Assembly (NCBI GenBank): GCA_001247695.2
Contig: LGRX02029034.1
Coordinates: 1 to 29,512 of the forward strand
DNA: 29,512 bases
Direction of reading: 5' to 3'
Origin: Cymbomonas tetramitiformis
Taxonomy: Eukaryota; Chlorophyta; Pyramimonadophyceae; Pyramimonadales; Pyramimonadaceae
Shown here: positions 19,195 through 27,782 of the stretch, piece by piece
How the letters are laid out: every line of letters begins with the position of its first letter
Position numbering within the stretch: position 1 is the stretch's first letter
Translations under genes and position numbers: made by a program
Notes under the pieces: generated by a model
Database searches by the model: none
Told to the model about the DNA's origin: nothing
What the model saw: only the letters and a program-made list of their open reading frames with translations

Positions 19195-19858
19195 AGAGAG
19201 ACGCGTCGTAGTATTATCACTTGTAGTTTTTCACCTGAATTGCATTTTGACTTTAGCGGGGACGATACGTCTCGGTGCAATTTTTCAGAAAAGGATACCA
19301 AAGTGTATTTTCAGTGTTTTTGGGGCCCGTTGTGTAAGTTCACTTGTCGGGGAGGGGGGTGCGGGGATATTCCGGAAGAAGGACGCGTCATTGTATTTTC
19401 ACTTGTTGTTTGTCACCTGAATTGGATTTGGACTTGAGCAGGGACGATACGTCTCGGTGCATTTTTTACCAAAAGGAGACCAAAGTGTATTTTCAGTATT
19501 TCCGGGGCCCGTTGTGTAATTTCACTTGTTGGGGCGGGGGGTGCGGTGATATTCCGGAAGAAGGACGCGTCATTGTATTTTCAGTTGTTGTTTTTCAACT
19601 GATTTGCATTTTCACTTTATCGGGGAGGTGACGTTGCATTTTTTACGAAAAGTAGACCAAAGTGTATTTTCAGTATTTTCGGGGCCCGTTGTGGAATTTC
19701 ACTTGTCAGGGAGGGGGGGTGCGGCGATATTCCGGAAGAGGGACGCGTTGTTGAATTTTCACTTGAAAATAATTCGAGGACCGTTTTGTATTTTCACTTG
19801 GTGAAATACCCATTTCCCCATTCGCCCATTCACCCATTCACCCATTCTTTGCGCGACG
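19195..19858. repeat. Right terminal inverted repeat of the complete element
   Basis: Three units of about 180 bp (ACGCGTC landmark near 19201, 19383, 19564, 19743) are followed by the short CCCATTCA-type repeats (19807-19847) and the terminal TTTGCGCGACG. The outer ~370 bp mirror the left end almost exactly. Inner units carry an insertion not on the other side (GACGATACGTCTCGG-type, 19261 and 19443). Confidence 0.92.
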
Positions 19859-19867
19859 CACTTCGCA
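19859..19867. repeat. Target-site duplication, right copy (CACTTCGCA)
   Basis: An exact repeat of 7161-7169, directly outside the right terminal repeat. Confidence 0.93.
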
Positions 19868-21746
19868 GGCGTACTGCGTGTTCGACGCGCCCGGCCTGTA
19901 CGACCTCGGTATGCGTATGCATTTCGCGGTGACCATGTCGGATGGCACCACCTACATGGATTTGCGGTTCGTGGTGAACCTGGTGGACGATGCTGCCGAT
20001 CCGTACGACCCGGCCGCGGGCGACGATCTCTCGGACGAAAGCTTGGGGTTCACGGGATGCCGCTGGGACGTCGACGACGACAAATGCGACGCCGCCTACC
20101 CCCCAGGGGCATCCGGGTACGCCTCTTTGGTGCAGCGCGATCGGCACGCCGCGGGCGCGGTGATCGGACTCGCGGCGACGGTGCAAGCCGTGCCGGGCCT
20201 CGAGGAGCAATTTATCGATTTCGTGCACGCGGCGGGGGCTACGCACGAGGAGTTCGGCGATAGCGCGTGGGCGGTCTCGCCCGATGCCGCGGTCGCGCAG
20301 CCCACGCAACGTTACGACGGCCTCTCGGTCGTCAGACTGGGGTACCGCGCGGAGGCCCTGGATGACCCCTTCCGTCGCGTCGCGACGAGAAGCATCGAAT
20401 ACGCCCAACACGGTACGACGGAGGACGCGATCGCCGCACGCGTTCCTCTACTGATGGGCCTTAACAACATCACCGTCACCATGACCGAACGCGTCCCTCA
20501 GGCCGTGTCGACGCGCTCGGACAGTAGAACGCACGTGTCGCCGCTGGCCGTCAACGGGTACTACCCGTTGTACTCCTCGCTGGCCGAATGCAACTACGCG
20601 CGCAACACCCGCGCTCCCGGCAACACCGACGGCGCGCACACGCACGTGATCGACGACGTGACCTACCACATGCCGAACGGCCTGCTGCCTACGACCGATT
20701 TCGTCGTTGGCGTGCACAATCCGTTGGGCTTCGCGTGGCACGGTGACTTCATCGGTAACGCGACGCATTACAACCTGATGCGCGAGCTTACCTTCACGGT
20801 GAATCTCGCGTACGCTCCTCCACCGCCATCCCCACCACCGCGCCCCAGCCCGCCACCGCCGCCGCACGCTCCCATCGACTGCGCGGCGAAGGCCGCCAGT
20901 GGTTACGAAGACAACGTTTGGTACGCGGACGCAAGCACGCAAGCGTGCTACACCGCGATTTGGTCCCACGATACCACCGATAGCTACTTCGCGGCCGATG
21001 AGGCGTGCAAGGCCATGAGCACGGACGGAACAGGACGACTCGCTCGCTACAACAGCAGCGCGGCGTTGAACGCGACCGTGGCGCTGGCTGTGAGCACCGC
21101 CAAGGATGCGGATGCGGTTGCCTGCAACATCGTGAAAGGCGGCCAGTACACCTCGGGAAGCGCGTACACGTTCAATCTGGACTTGGTCAGCGGTGATGGT
21201 TGGTATTCCTTCGACACGTGCGGATCGCAGTTCGATACGCTCATCAAGCTGTATCACATCTCGGATGACACCGGTTTGGAGGAGCTGATCCGTAAATGCG
21301 ATGACGGGAGCGTATATTACTCCTCGTATTACAACGAAAACGGTAATTTTAAAGGCAAAAACCCCGCTATCACCCATGACGATTTGCCGTGTACGCCCAG
21401 GGAAAACAAGGACCTGGAAACGTGCACCGCACACTGCGAAACGTTAAGCGACTACACACGCGAGACGTGCACGCAATCGGGCTATACCGCATCATATTTG
21501 GAGACTCTTCGTAGCAAATTACCGGCTGGGAAGTATCGAATATCCGTGGATCCGTACGGGACCAACAATAACGTAGGTAAGGATTGGTGGCTCGCGACCA
21601 AGTGCGAGACCGATCCGGTTACCACCGCCGAATTCTGGGTGCTAGGTCCGGACGGCGGGACTTGTATGGTACTTCGTAACGGCGAGCTTACACAAGCAAA
21701 CGGTTGTGACGAAAAACATCCGTACGTGTGCGAGTTTGGTATATGA
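19868..21746 (+). pseudogene. C-type-lectin-like gene, 3' part (cut off by the transposon)
   Basis: The frame continues that of 6891-7169 exactly after one target duplication, with a Gln codon across the join (TS-QAYC). It first completes a beta-sandwich-like region. A roughly 260-residue stretch I do not recognise follows, then a proline-rich linker (PPPPSPPPRPSPPPPP, about 20815-20870), and last a second C-type lectin-like domain. That domain starts near 20885 (WYADASTQACYTAI), is interrupted by about 150 residues resembling a pre-peptidase C-terminal (PPC)-like sandwich (GDGWYSFDTCGSQFDT, LPAGKYRISVDPYG), and ends CDEKHPYVCEFGI. Several N-glycosylation sequons fit a secreted or surface protein. 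Stop at 21744. The gene has lost its start and cannot make the full product. Confidence 0.8.
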
Positions 21747-21785
21747 GGTGGGTGAGGTGTTTCTGAGGGTATCGATAGCAAAAGC

Positions 21786-21820
21786 GATATACGCATGTAT
21801 GTATATAAATATATATGTAA
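21786..21820. promoter_or_regulatory. TATA-like tract upstream of T5orf172 gene
   Basis: TATACGCATGTATGTATATA followed by AATATATATG lies about 40-70 bp before the ATG. A similar TA tract precedes the next gene (22375-22393), and another lies at 26064-26084. It could be the local promoter element; simple AT bias cannot be ruled out. Confidence 0.35.
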
Positions 21821-21856
21821 ACCGTTGTACTTGCAAAGTGGTTACCGTGCAGCAAG

Positions 21857-22249
21857 ATGCCGCGTCGCACAAAACGCGACGGCCCCGGCTTTGTGTACGC
21901 GCTGCATAACGACAGTTACAAAAACGGACTCTTCAAAGTTGGGCATACCGGACAAAACGTGAACTCGTACGCACAAAGTCGACAGATGTACAACGCAGCC
22001 GTACCCACGCCTTTTGACGTCGTTTACTACGTGGAAGTGCCGTCTCGGTTTTACGCAACGCGCGTGGCGCATTCGCTGTTGGAATCGTTTCGCGTAAATC
22101 CAAGACGTGAATTCTTTTATCTTAACGATTACGCCGGAGGCGCGCGCGTTTTGCGAAATATTCTACGAAAAGCGCGCTTGCTGTCCATGTGGCAGGTTCT
22201 TATAGCCGGCGCGCGGGCCGAAAAGCGCACGCTATGCCTCGCACGCTGA
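21857..22249 (+). CDS. T5orf172 / MUG113 domain protein (GIY-YIG-like, 130 aa)
   Basis: The whole protein is one T5orf172-type domain, related to GIY-YIG nucleases. It shows GFVYALHN near the N-terminus, then LFKVGHTGQ, the PTPFDVVYYVEV strand, an alpha helix with ARVAHSLLE-like spacing, and FRVNPRREFFYLN. These match the family's order of conserved blocks. Such stand-alone proteins are common in giant viruses and phages; their role is poorly known and may involve DNA processing. ATG 21857 follows an AT-rich tract by about 40 bp. It is intronless. Confidence 0.82.
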   Translation: MPRRTKRDGPGFVYALHNDSYKNGLFKVGHTGQNVNSYAQSRQMYNAAVPTPFDVVYYVEVPSRFYATRVAHSLLESFRVNPRREFFYLNDYAGGARVLRNILRKARLLSMWQVLIAGARAEKRTLCLAR

Positions 22250-22436
22250 GGTTGGGAGATAACCTGTGTTTAGCTTGAGCCTAAACGCGTTTTGTGTATT
22301 TCGTATCTAAACGTATTCGCTTCTTTGCTCGCTGTATTGCGATTTCAGTGGTGATATCGTGTTATCACGAAATATACATATATATATATATATCAATTCG
22401 TGCATATCTATACAGCACGCGACATTGTCACGCGAT

Positions 22437-23075
22437 ATGCTCCGCAAGGCTCTATCTAGCGTGTATGCGGCGACGGTGTGTTTGGTGTACACATGCATGC
22501 TGGCGACGTCCGACGGAGGCAACTTTAAGTATCTCACCTACTGGAGTCTGTGCGCGCACGCGCTTACGCATGGCGTGCTATTCGCGCTCGTTGTTTCGGA
22601 CGCGCAGGACCGAAACACAAATCGTAGTCAATCCGATCGTTTTATATACGCGATCGCGCCGGTGATGTGCGTGCTGTCGTTCACCGTGTTCCTCACCATA
22701 AACGTGCTGTACTACCATTACGCGGAACGTCTTCTCGATGACGAGGACTTGGACACGAAAGACGCAGGTAAATTAAAGCTCGGCGACTTCGGCGTGCACA
22801 CCTTGCCGGTCATCGTGTCGATCATGACGTACGCGACGCACTATCCACAAGCGCAGGACGCGTACGAGGATCTTCGGATACCGTACGAGATGGAGCTGCA
22901 GCGCACGTACATTCATTTTCTGTGGATGTACACGCTGTCCACCATTTATTCTGCCGTGTACAGCGCGCACGAGGTGTACAACACGCCCGACGTCCCGAGC
23001 AACGGCGCGTATTTCGTATCCGGCATCGCCAGCGCCGCGGTGGTGCATTTGATGCACTTCGCGTTCACCTGTTGA
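22437..23075 (+). CDS. AIG1/FAR-17a (ADTRP)-like membrane hydrolase (212 aa)
   Basis: A multi-pass membrane protein with about five to six hydrophobic segments. It resembles the AIG1/ADTRP family of intramembrane threonine hydrolases that split fatty-acid esters of hydroxy fatty acids. The family's N-terminal signature is visible as GGNFKYLTYW, placing the likely nucleophile at T34. The catalytic His fits H121 in GVHTLPVI; the 87-residue spacing is close to that in human AIG1. ATG 22437 is chosen because it starts the first hydrophobic helix and follows a TA tract by 43 bp; the open frame extends upstream without coding character. It would act in an internal membrane on lipids. Family assignment by motif only. 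Confidence 0.6.
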   Translation: MLRKALSSVYAATVCLVYTCMLATSDGGNFKYLTYWSLCAHALTHGVLFALVVSDAQDRNTNRSQSDRFIYAIAPVMCVLSFTVFLTINVLYYHYAERLLDDEDLDTKDAGKLKLGDFGVHTLPVIVSIMTYATHYPQAQDAYEDLRIPYEMELQRTYIHFLWMYTLSTIYSAVYSAHEVYNTPDVPSNGAYFVSGIASAAVVHLMHFAFTC

Positions 23076-23215
23076 GCGGCCACGCGGCTACCCTAAAACC
23101 CTTAAAATATCGAATTGTAAGCTCGTTAAGTTAACAAGGGCGTAACAGTCTAGGTTCTTGCCATCACAACAAGGAATTTTTTTGTGTCCTGTGAAAGCCA
23201 CGAAGCTTATGTTTT

Positions 23216-23665
23216 TCACGTCGCCATTTTTTTGGCGCGCGCGGATCCGGATGAACGGCGCAGTGGTCGTACTGAAACCCCTTTTGCCTGTTGCATCGTT
23301 ATCACCTCCGCCACTAGTTTTTGCCACTCCTTGTTCTTCTCAGCATCTTCATCAGTACGAGCACATAACGGATCATCCTCCTCGGCCGTGCTTTTCATAT
23401 CAGCATCACCGTCTTCGCGGCGCTCATCGTAATTTGCCCCAGAATGATCGCAACCTAACAAACAGTACGCATGTTTATGCCGTTTAAAGTCACTAAATTT
23501 TGGTACTGGTGATATACATCTTCTAACGCGATGCGCATCCAAGTCTGAGCAAACCGAATCTTCAAATCGTTGATATTTTTGTTCGTATCGACTTTTGAAC
23601 AGGTTTAGAAAATCAAACTTGCACCGTAAATTTTGTAAATTTACTCTCTGCGCGCATACCGTTCG
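23216..23665 (-). pseudogene. ATG-less open frame, possibly a decayed or frameshifted gene (149 codons)
   Basis: The frame is open from after a TGA at 23668-23666 to a stop at 23216, but the only ATG is internal (MKSTAEEDD). The translation is charged and protein-like (FDFLNLFKSRYEQKYQRFED, a CLLGCDHSG segment, then an acidic stretch and a Lys/Arg-rich end). Another frame offers ATG near 23658 (MRAESKFTKFTVQ) and stops where this frame becomes plausible, which suggests a single frameshift. I recognise no family. Confidence 0.35.
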
Positions 23666-23692
23666 TCAAAGCTTACGCTTGGTATTCGGATG

Positions 23693-24484
23693 CTATTTTT
23701 GATAAAGTATAATTGTTGTTTTAATTTTGTCAGTAGGTTTAGTTCGTTCTAACATTTTTGATTTAAATTTCTCCATGGTTTTAATATCTTCACAAAACTT
23801 ATCAGCTAAATTTAAATATACAATCAAATATTGTTCAACAATTTTAGGATAATCCCATCGTAGTAGAAAATACGTAACAATAAACGCTTCAAGAATTTGG
23901 TTTAACGTTTTTTCTATGTCTATATTTTGCAATTCATCTTTGATACCTACAAACCGTTTCTCATGATTAAAAGAACACAATTGATCTTTATAATGGTTTC
24001 GTAATTGTTTGTATACGTTGCTTTCAACGTATATACGGCCTTTCTCATTTTCCGCTTCAGATTCCATGGCCCATATTGGAAGAAATTCTCCTGTTTCAAA
24101 GCATCCACCGTACAATACGTGGACCAAATCAAAATAATGTGCATATCTACCAGGTGTAAAAATAACTATGTAATACTCTTTTAAAAAATGTCTTAATAAA
24201 AGGTATTCAACCTCACCATAATCTCTTTCTTTTAAGCTTTCTAATATTTGGCGATATAGTGACAGATCGCGATTTACGTAATGAAACATTAGTGTAGTTA
24301 GATAATTGTAATTTGATACAAATAATTTTTTGTCCTCTATAATAAAATTTTCGTCGTCATCATCTTGCGTGCTGTTAGTCCAAAGATTTACTTCTAATAT
24401 TTTAAAAATACAGGTTGGCGAATACCTTATTGAATCGGTCGGTTTTAGATCAATGCTTTCTTTATATAAAAATAAATGCGTCAT
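23693..24484 (-). CDS. Orphan protein, AT-rich gene (263 aa)
   Basis: I do not recognise this family. The ORF starts with ATG at 24484, is rich in Tyr, Asn, Asp and Lys, and looks mostly helical. An acidic stretch (DDDDENF, about residues 40-47) and a Lys-rich C-terminus are visible; there is no signal peptide or clear membrane span. Base composition is far more AT-rich than the lectin and F-box genes. It starts 5 bp after the stop of the next upstream minus-strand gene, so the two may be co-expressed or be one gene split by a frameshift. Such compact, AT-rich orphans are usual in giant viruses. Confidence 0.7.
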   Translation of the reverse strand: MTHLFLYKESIDLKPTDSIRYSPTCIFKILEVNLWTNSTQDDDDENFIIEDKKLFVSNYNYLTTLMFHYVNRDLSLYRQILESLKERDYGEVEYLLLRHFLKEYYIVIFTPGRYAHYFDLVHVLYGGCFETGEFLPIWAMESEAENEKGRIYVESNVYKQLRNHYKDQLCSFNHEKRFVGIKDELQNIDIEKTLNQILEAFIVTYFLLRWDYPKIVEQYLIVYLNLADKFCEDIKTMEKFKSKMLERTKPTDKIKTTIILYQK

Positions 24485-24489
24485 GTACG

Positions 24490-24987
24490 CTAATACTTTT
24501 TTTGATCTGTTTCATCTTTAAATATAAAAATTATTATGGACTCGGAATTAAATTCATTATCTTTTACATTATCCTGAAAATTTCGTTGCTGCGAATATGT
24601 ATTGTAAACGTGTTCGGCTATCGGTGCGGTCAGCATTTGAATTTGCCGAAGGTCTTTAATTTCATCAAGTTTTTCGTACACACTCTTAACCGAATTTCGT
24701 ATTTTATCGGCAAAATTATCTCTTGTTTCTGATATTGTTGTAATGTTTTTTTGTATTCCGATAAAAAGGTTATTTAGTTCTGTACAATATTCATTCACAG
24801 GTACTCGAACCGTACCGTTTTCAGTTTCTATTTCACATTGGGTTTCGTTACCATTAGTATAATGCCAACTCACAAATTCTTTTTTTTCAGTATCCCAGCG
24901 GCAAACACACCTATTCGTAGTATTTTTATTAAAAAGCTTGTTTATGGCAAATATATGTTGTCTATCTCGAATATTTGCAAGACGCAT
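24490..24987 (-). CDS. Orphan protein, AT-rich gene (165 aa)
   Basis: Unknown family. ATG 24987 (MRLANIRDRQHIFAINKLF) is the first ATG; the frame is open four codons further. The N-terminal half has a CVCRWDTEKKEFVSW segment that looks like a small beta-structured domain. The second half is predicted helical and perhaps coiled coil (LNNLFIGIQKN through EKLDEIKDL). Several features (a compact N-terminal domain followed by a helix) resemble KilA-N or Bro-type viral proteins only loosely, so I do not assign it. It ends 5 bp before the next gene on the same strand. Confidence 0.65.
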   Translation of the reverse strand: MRLANIRDRQHIFAINKLFNKNTTNRCVCRWDTEKKEFVSWHYTNGNETQCEIETENGTVRVPVNEYCTELNNLFIGIQKNITTISETRDNFADKIRNSVKSVYEKLDEIKDLRQIQMLTAPIAEHVYNTYSQQRNFQDNVKDNEFNSESIIIFIFKDETDQKKY

Positions 24988-25535
24988 TGTTTCAGTCAAA
25001 ACTTCAAGGGGTAGTGAGGTAAATTGTTGTTCGGTTTTTTATTTTTTTGCGCTCGTTGTGTCGGTCTTGCTTCCTTCGATATTCCTTTTGCCTCGCGTTG
25101 GCGCATTTCGCGTTATTACCGACATGATTTCTTTGCGCACTTTTCGTTTATTTGTTATGGTGTATTTATACGTCGCGTAAAGTCAATTCGGCGCGAAGCG
25201 TTCCGGTGCGCGCAAACCCAAACGTAGTAACCAATCTACACCCAGCGAAGCTGCAGGCTATGCCGCACAACGCCTACACGGCGGACCCGCGTATGACGGT
25301 ATGATGCTTGGTTGCTTATGACGGTATGATGCATGCACATATCGACATGCATGGTGAAACGGCGCACGCTCGTAAGTGTGCGCATCTCCATGGGTGCGTA
25401 TCTATACTTCTAGATGCGTATACATGCAGGAAAGAGAAACCCTAAATTTTCAGTCAAAAGACTTTCGAATTGGCATACGTGGTTGCCAAACACTTATTAT
25501 TGTGCTACGAAATGTAGCACGATCCACCGCGCGGT
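24988..25535. other. Intergenic region, short direct repeat only
   Basis: No convincing gene is seen. A 16-bp direct repeat TATGACGGTATGATGC occurs at 25292-25307 and 25317-25332, 25 bp apart. It is GC-richer than the minus-strand genes to its left. Confidence 0.5.
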
Positions 25536-25937
25536 TTAAAACAAATTCTCAATAGTGATTGGCGCACGTCCCGAGCCCGTGCTGCGGTCGTGCGTCGGTG
25601 TCCGTTGAGTGGACAGTGTATGGATTCGCCCCGCCAGCTCCCGCGCACCGACGTCGAAAGCGGGATCATCCCACGCGTCGATGACGCGATTCTTAAAGTC
25701 GTGGTAAATATAATTACGCAGCGTGCCCCCAAGCTTGCGATGCACCACGTGTTCGTCGTCTTGCCTTGCCCACGCTTCCGGATCACAAAAGATTGCGCGA
25801 TACTCATCCCAAAGAAAAATATAGCCTTGTGCGTACGTGCGTGTCACACCATCTTTACAGCGTCGGTCGACGCGTGTCATAACGCGATCGAAATACCTCT
25901 CAAAATCAAAACGCGGGGCGGGCGCGTGCAAAACCAT
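25536..25937 (-). CDS. Orphan protein (133 aa)
   Basis: Unrecognised. ATG 25937 (MVLHAPAPRFDFERYFDRV) is the only in-frame ATG near the 5' end; the frame runs 40 codons further upstream without an ATG. The product has a compact globular look: FDFERYFDRVMTRVDRRCKDG, then TYAQGYIFLWDEYRAIF, then RNYIYHDFKNRVIDAWDD, with a Thr/Arg/Ser-rich tail. The GC-rich codon use fits the T5orf172 and F-box genes rather than the AT-rich orphans. There are no membrane segments. Confidence 0.6.
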   Translation of the reverse strand: MVLHAPAPRFDFERYFDRVMTRVDRRCKDGVTRTYAQGYIFLWDEYRAIFCDPEAWARQDDEHVVHRKLGGTLRNYIYHDFKNRVIDAWDDPAFDVGARELAGRIHTLSTQRTPTHDRSTGSGRAPITIENLF

Positions 25938-26063
25938 GCGTCGTGTGAGGTGGCTGCGTGACGTGCGACGGTCGTCTATGTTATCGGCGATGAAATAACG
26001 CTGCACGATAAAATAACGAATGTCGAAGAAGACTTTGCTGCAAACGCCCTGTGACAAGGCGTC

Positions 26064-26090
26064 TTATATATATATGTATATGTACATAAC
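26064..26090. promoter_or_regulatory. TA tract between divergent genes
   Basis: An alternating TATATATATATGTATATG-type run lies between the minus-strand orphan (start 25937) and the plus-strand glycosyltransferase-like pseudogene (start 26122). It could have served as promoter for either. Confidence 0.3.
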
Positions 26091-26121
26091 ATATGAGAAG
26101 ATCGATCTCGCGGACGCCAAT

Positions 26122-26807
26122 ATGTCACCGTCCAAAATAGCTGTATGTTTGACGGGATCGTTCCGCACTACCAACTTTACCTTACCCTTCATAACGCTTA
26201 GCTATCACCTACTGCATCCAACATACTTTGTTGTAACGAACGAGTGGAATAGTCAAACGGCACCGGAAGCATTGATTGACGCCGATATCACAATATCACG
26301 ATATCAGAATCAAACAGTTCACAATACAAGGGTCTGGTAGTGTGCGACGAACGGATTGCGATATATGAAAGCCAAGAGTATACCTTCGATCGGGTTGTAC
26401 GACAACGACTGGATGTGATTGGGTGCGTGTTCGATCGCATACCGCGGCTCGTTGGCAGGGATAGCATTATCGGGCCCCATGCAGATTGCAACTGTTTCGG
26501 CACCAAATCATCTTGCCTCGCTGATAATTAGGCTTTTATGTCTCGCAATCTACTTAAGAAGTATGCACTGGGCATTCGGGACAAAGAAATAGGGATTTAC
26601 AAATCTTTACATCAATTTGCGGATATTCTCACCTCGGTTCCTATTTCCCAGGATTCCACCTGTTTTAAAATTGTACGTGTTGGTTGTGGTCGGAGCACCA
26701 CGTACAATATTCCAGCATGCCAGGTCGCAACCGTTTCAAAAGTTTTGCCCAGACTTATCAATCCAACGCGCTTGGATAAAAACAAGCTGGACATATGCCG
26801 TAAATAA
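26122..26807 (+). pseudogene. Decayed glycosyltransferase-like gene (frameshift plus nonsense)
   Basis: The frame starts MSPSKIAVCLTGSFRT, resembling the first strand of nucleotide-sugar glycosyltransferases found in giant viruses. After VHNT (about 26325) the frame is lost to a stop at 26338-26340, while the next frame carries a natural continuation (GLVVCDERIAIYES, then VVRQRLDVIGCVFD with an R-x-D-like element, IIGPHADCNC). A TAG at 26529-26531 then interrupts ADN-AFMSRNLLKKYA in the same frame. Translation continues to 26807 but after about 26680 it no longer looks like protein, so more damage or the true end may lie there. At least two disabling changes make it inactive. The family call rests on short motifs. 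Confidence 0.6.
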
Positions 26808-27018
26808 ACGTCGTACAATCGGATACGAGATTGCTCCGCGGTGTCACTACCGTATCGAGTCAGAAAGCACGTCACCGCTTTGAATCTTTTGAGCGACCGC
26901 CAGAAAACAACAGCTCTAACTTTACAAAAAATACCAAAATACAACAATCTGATTTATGCGCTTGCGCGGTAAAAAACGTACGCCCTGTTGATACGAAACG
27001 TAACAACTCCGGGCTGTC

Positions 27019-27654
27019 ATGCAGGTTACGTACGTTCCGCGCGAGGTGTGGCACGCGTTCGTGCTGCACCGTCTGACAGACGCGCAGATTGCGCTGTTGG
27101 CGTCCACCTGCTCGTGGTTTCGCAAACTCTGCGACACGCGTCGCCGCGCGCATCTTACGTTGCCACGAGTGCTCGCGCCGTGCCGGTACGCGTGGGAAAG
27201 TCACAAAACCGGACCGCCCGTAGGGTTGATTCGTTGCTGCCTGAGTTCCGCAACGCCCTTGTACGATCACTTGGTCGACGTCTGCGCCGCGCAGGTGGAC
27301 GGTGCGCGCGTGCGCGCTCTGCACGCGTACATGCACGCGCGTTTCAGCGTGCTGGTCGCGCTCAGCGAGTATCATCGCCTGACGCACGACTCCCCCGTCG
27401 CTGCCCCGGGCACGTCGCAAGCGGAGTGTTTTTCGCTGGTGCACGCCGCTTTCGAGCGCACTCTGAATGCCGATGCGCGTACGGAGATAGCATCGCGCGC
27501 CAAAGCGATGGCGAGCGGCCGTATGTTCCGAGAGCAGGAGTTTTTGTATGTCGTAAATCAGTTACATTTCGTGCAACGACGGGACAACAAGAGGCTGCGA
27601 CAACGTTTCGGTGCAGGATGGAGGGTCAAAAATCCTAAAGGGTGCGCGCGATAG
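27019..27654 (+). CDS. F-box-like protein (211 aa)
   Basis: Residues 1-45 look like an F-box: VPREVWHAFVLHRLTDAQIALLASTCSWFRKLCDTR, with the family's Leu/Pro start, the buried Leu-Ala-x-x-Cys-x-x-(W)F helix and following basic residues. F-box proteins couple SKP1-cullin ubiquitin ligases to targets. Several giant viruses encode them, presumably to redirect host protein breakdown. The remaining 165 residues are Arg/Ala/His-rich and helical, with no WD40, leucine-rich or ankyrin repeats seen, so no target domain is identified. Start ATG 27019; single exon, GC-rich. Confidence 0.58.
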   Translation: MQVTYVPREVWHAFVLHRLTDAQIALLASTCSWFRKLCDTRRRAHLTLPRVLAPCRYAWESHKTGPPVGLIRCCLSSATPLYDHLVDVCAAQVDGARVRALHAYMHARFSVLVALSEYHRLTHDSPVAAPGTSQAECFSLVHAAFERTLNADARTEIASRAKAMASGRMFREQEFLYVVNQLHFVQRRDNKRLRQRFGAGWRVKNPKGCAR

Positions 27655-27782
27655 TTTTTGCGCGGCGAGTCGTGGACTTGAATAAAAATTGTTAAGGGTT
27701 CGCGAGTATGCTTCAAGTGAAATTAATTTTTCTAATCGAGATTTCCAGGCTCACGGTCCTAGTCGAAAATTCCAGAATCATC

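Larger units (their letters stand above)
7170..19858. mobile_element. Complete 12.7-kb MULE-like transposon carrying a ParB-like methyltransferase
   Basis: The element is 12,689 bp, bounded by the perfect 9-bp duplication and by inverted ends. The left end begins CATTGCGCAAATAATGGG; the right end read inward begins CGTCGCGCAAAGAATGGG. Cargo in order: small aromatic-rich protein (-), transposase (-), C-rich bidirectional promoter region, ParB-methyltransferase (+). All predicted reading frames are open across every splice junction, so it looks complete and possibly still mobile. Its noncoding parts hold 25 exact GTCATCGATGAC palindromes. The insertion lies in the coding exon of the lectin-like gene. 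I know of no named family with this gene set, but could not search. Confidence 0.92.

Noticed and set aside
19240..19804. Plus-strand frames across the right terminal repeat
   Set aside because: Same repeat artefact; landmarks repeat every ~180 bp.
20448..21434. Long minus-strand open frame opposite the lectin gene
   Set aside because: GC-rich antisense shadow; the plus strand has domain motifs and proline-rich linkers.
25677..25688. GTCGATGAC-like sequence right of the element
   Set aside because: Only a partial match inside coding sequence; not counted as a family palindrome.
26872..27444. Minus-strand frame opposite the F-box-like gene
   Set aside because: Arg/His/Gln-rich shadow of a GC-rich gene with no recognisable domain.
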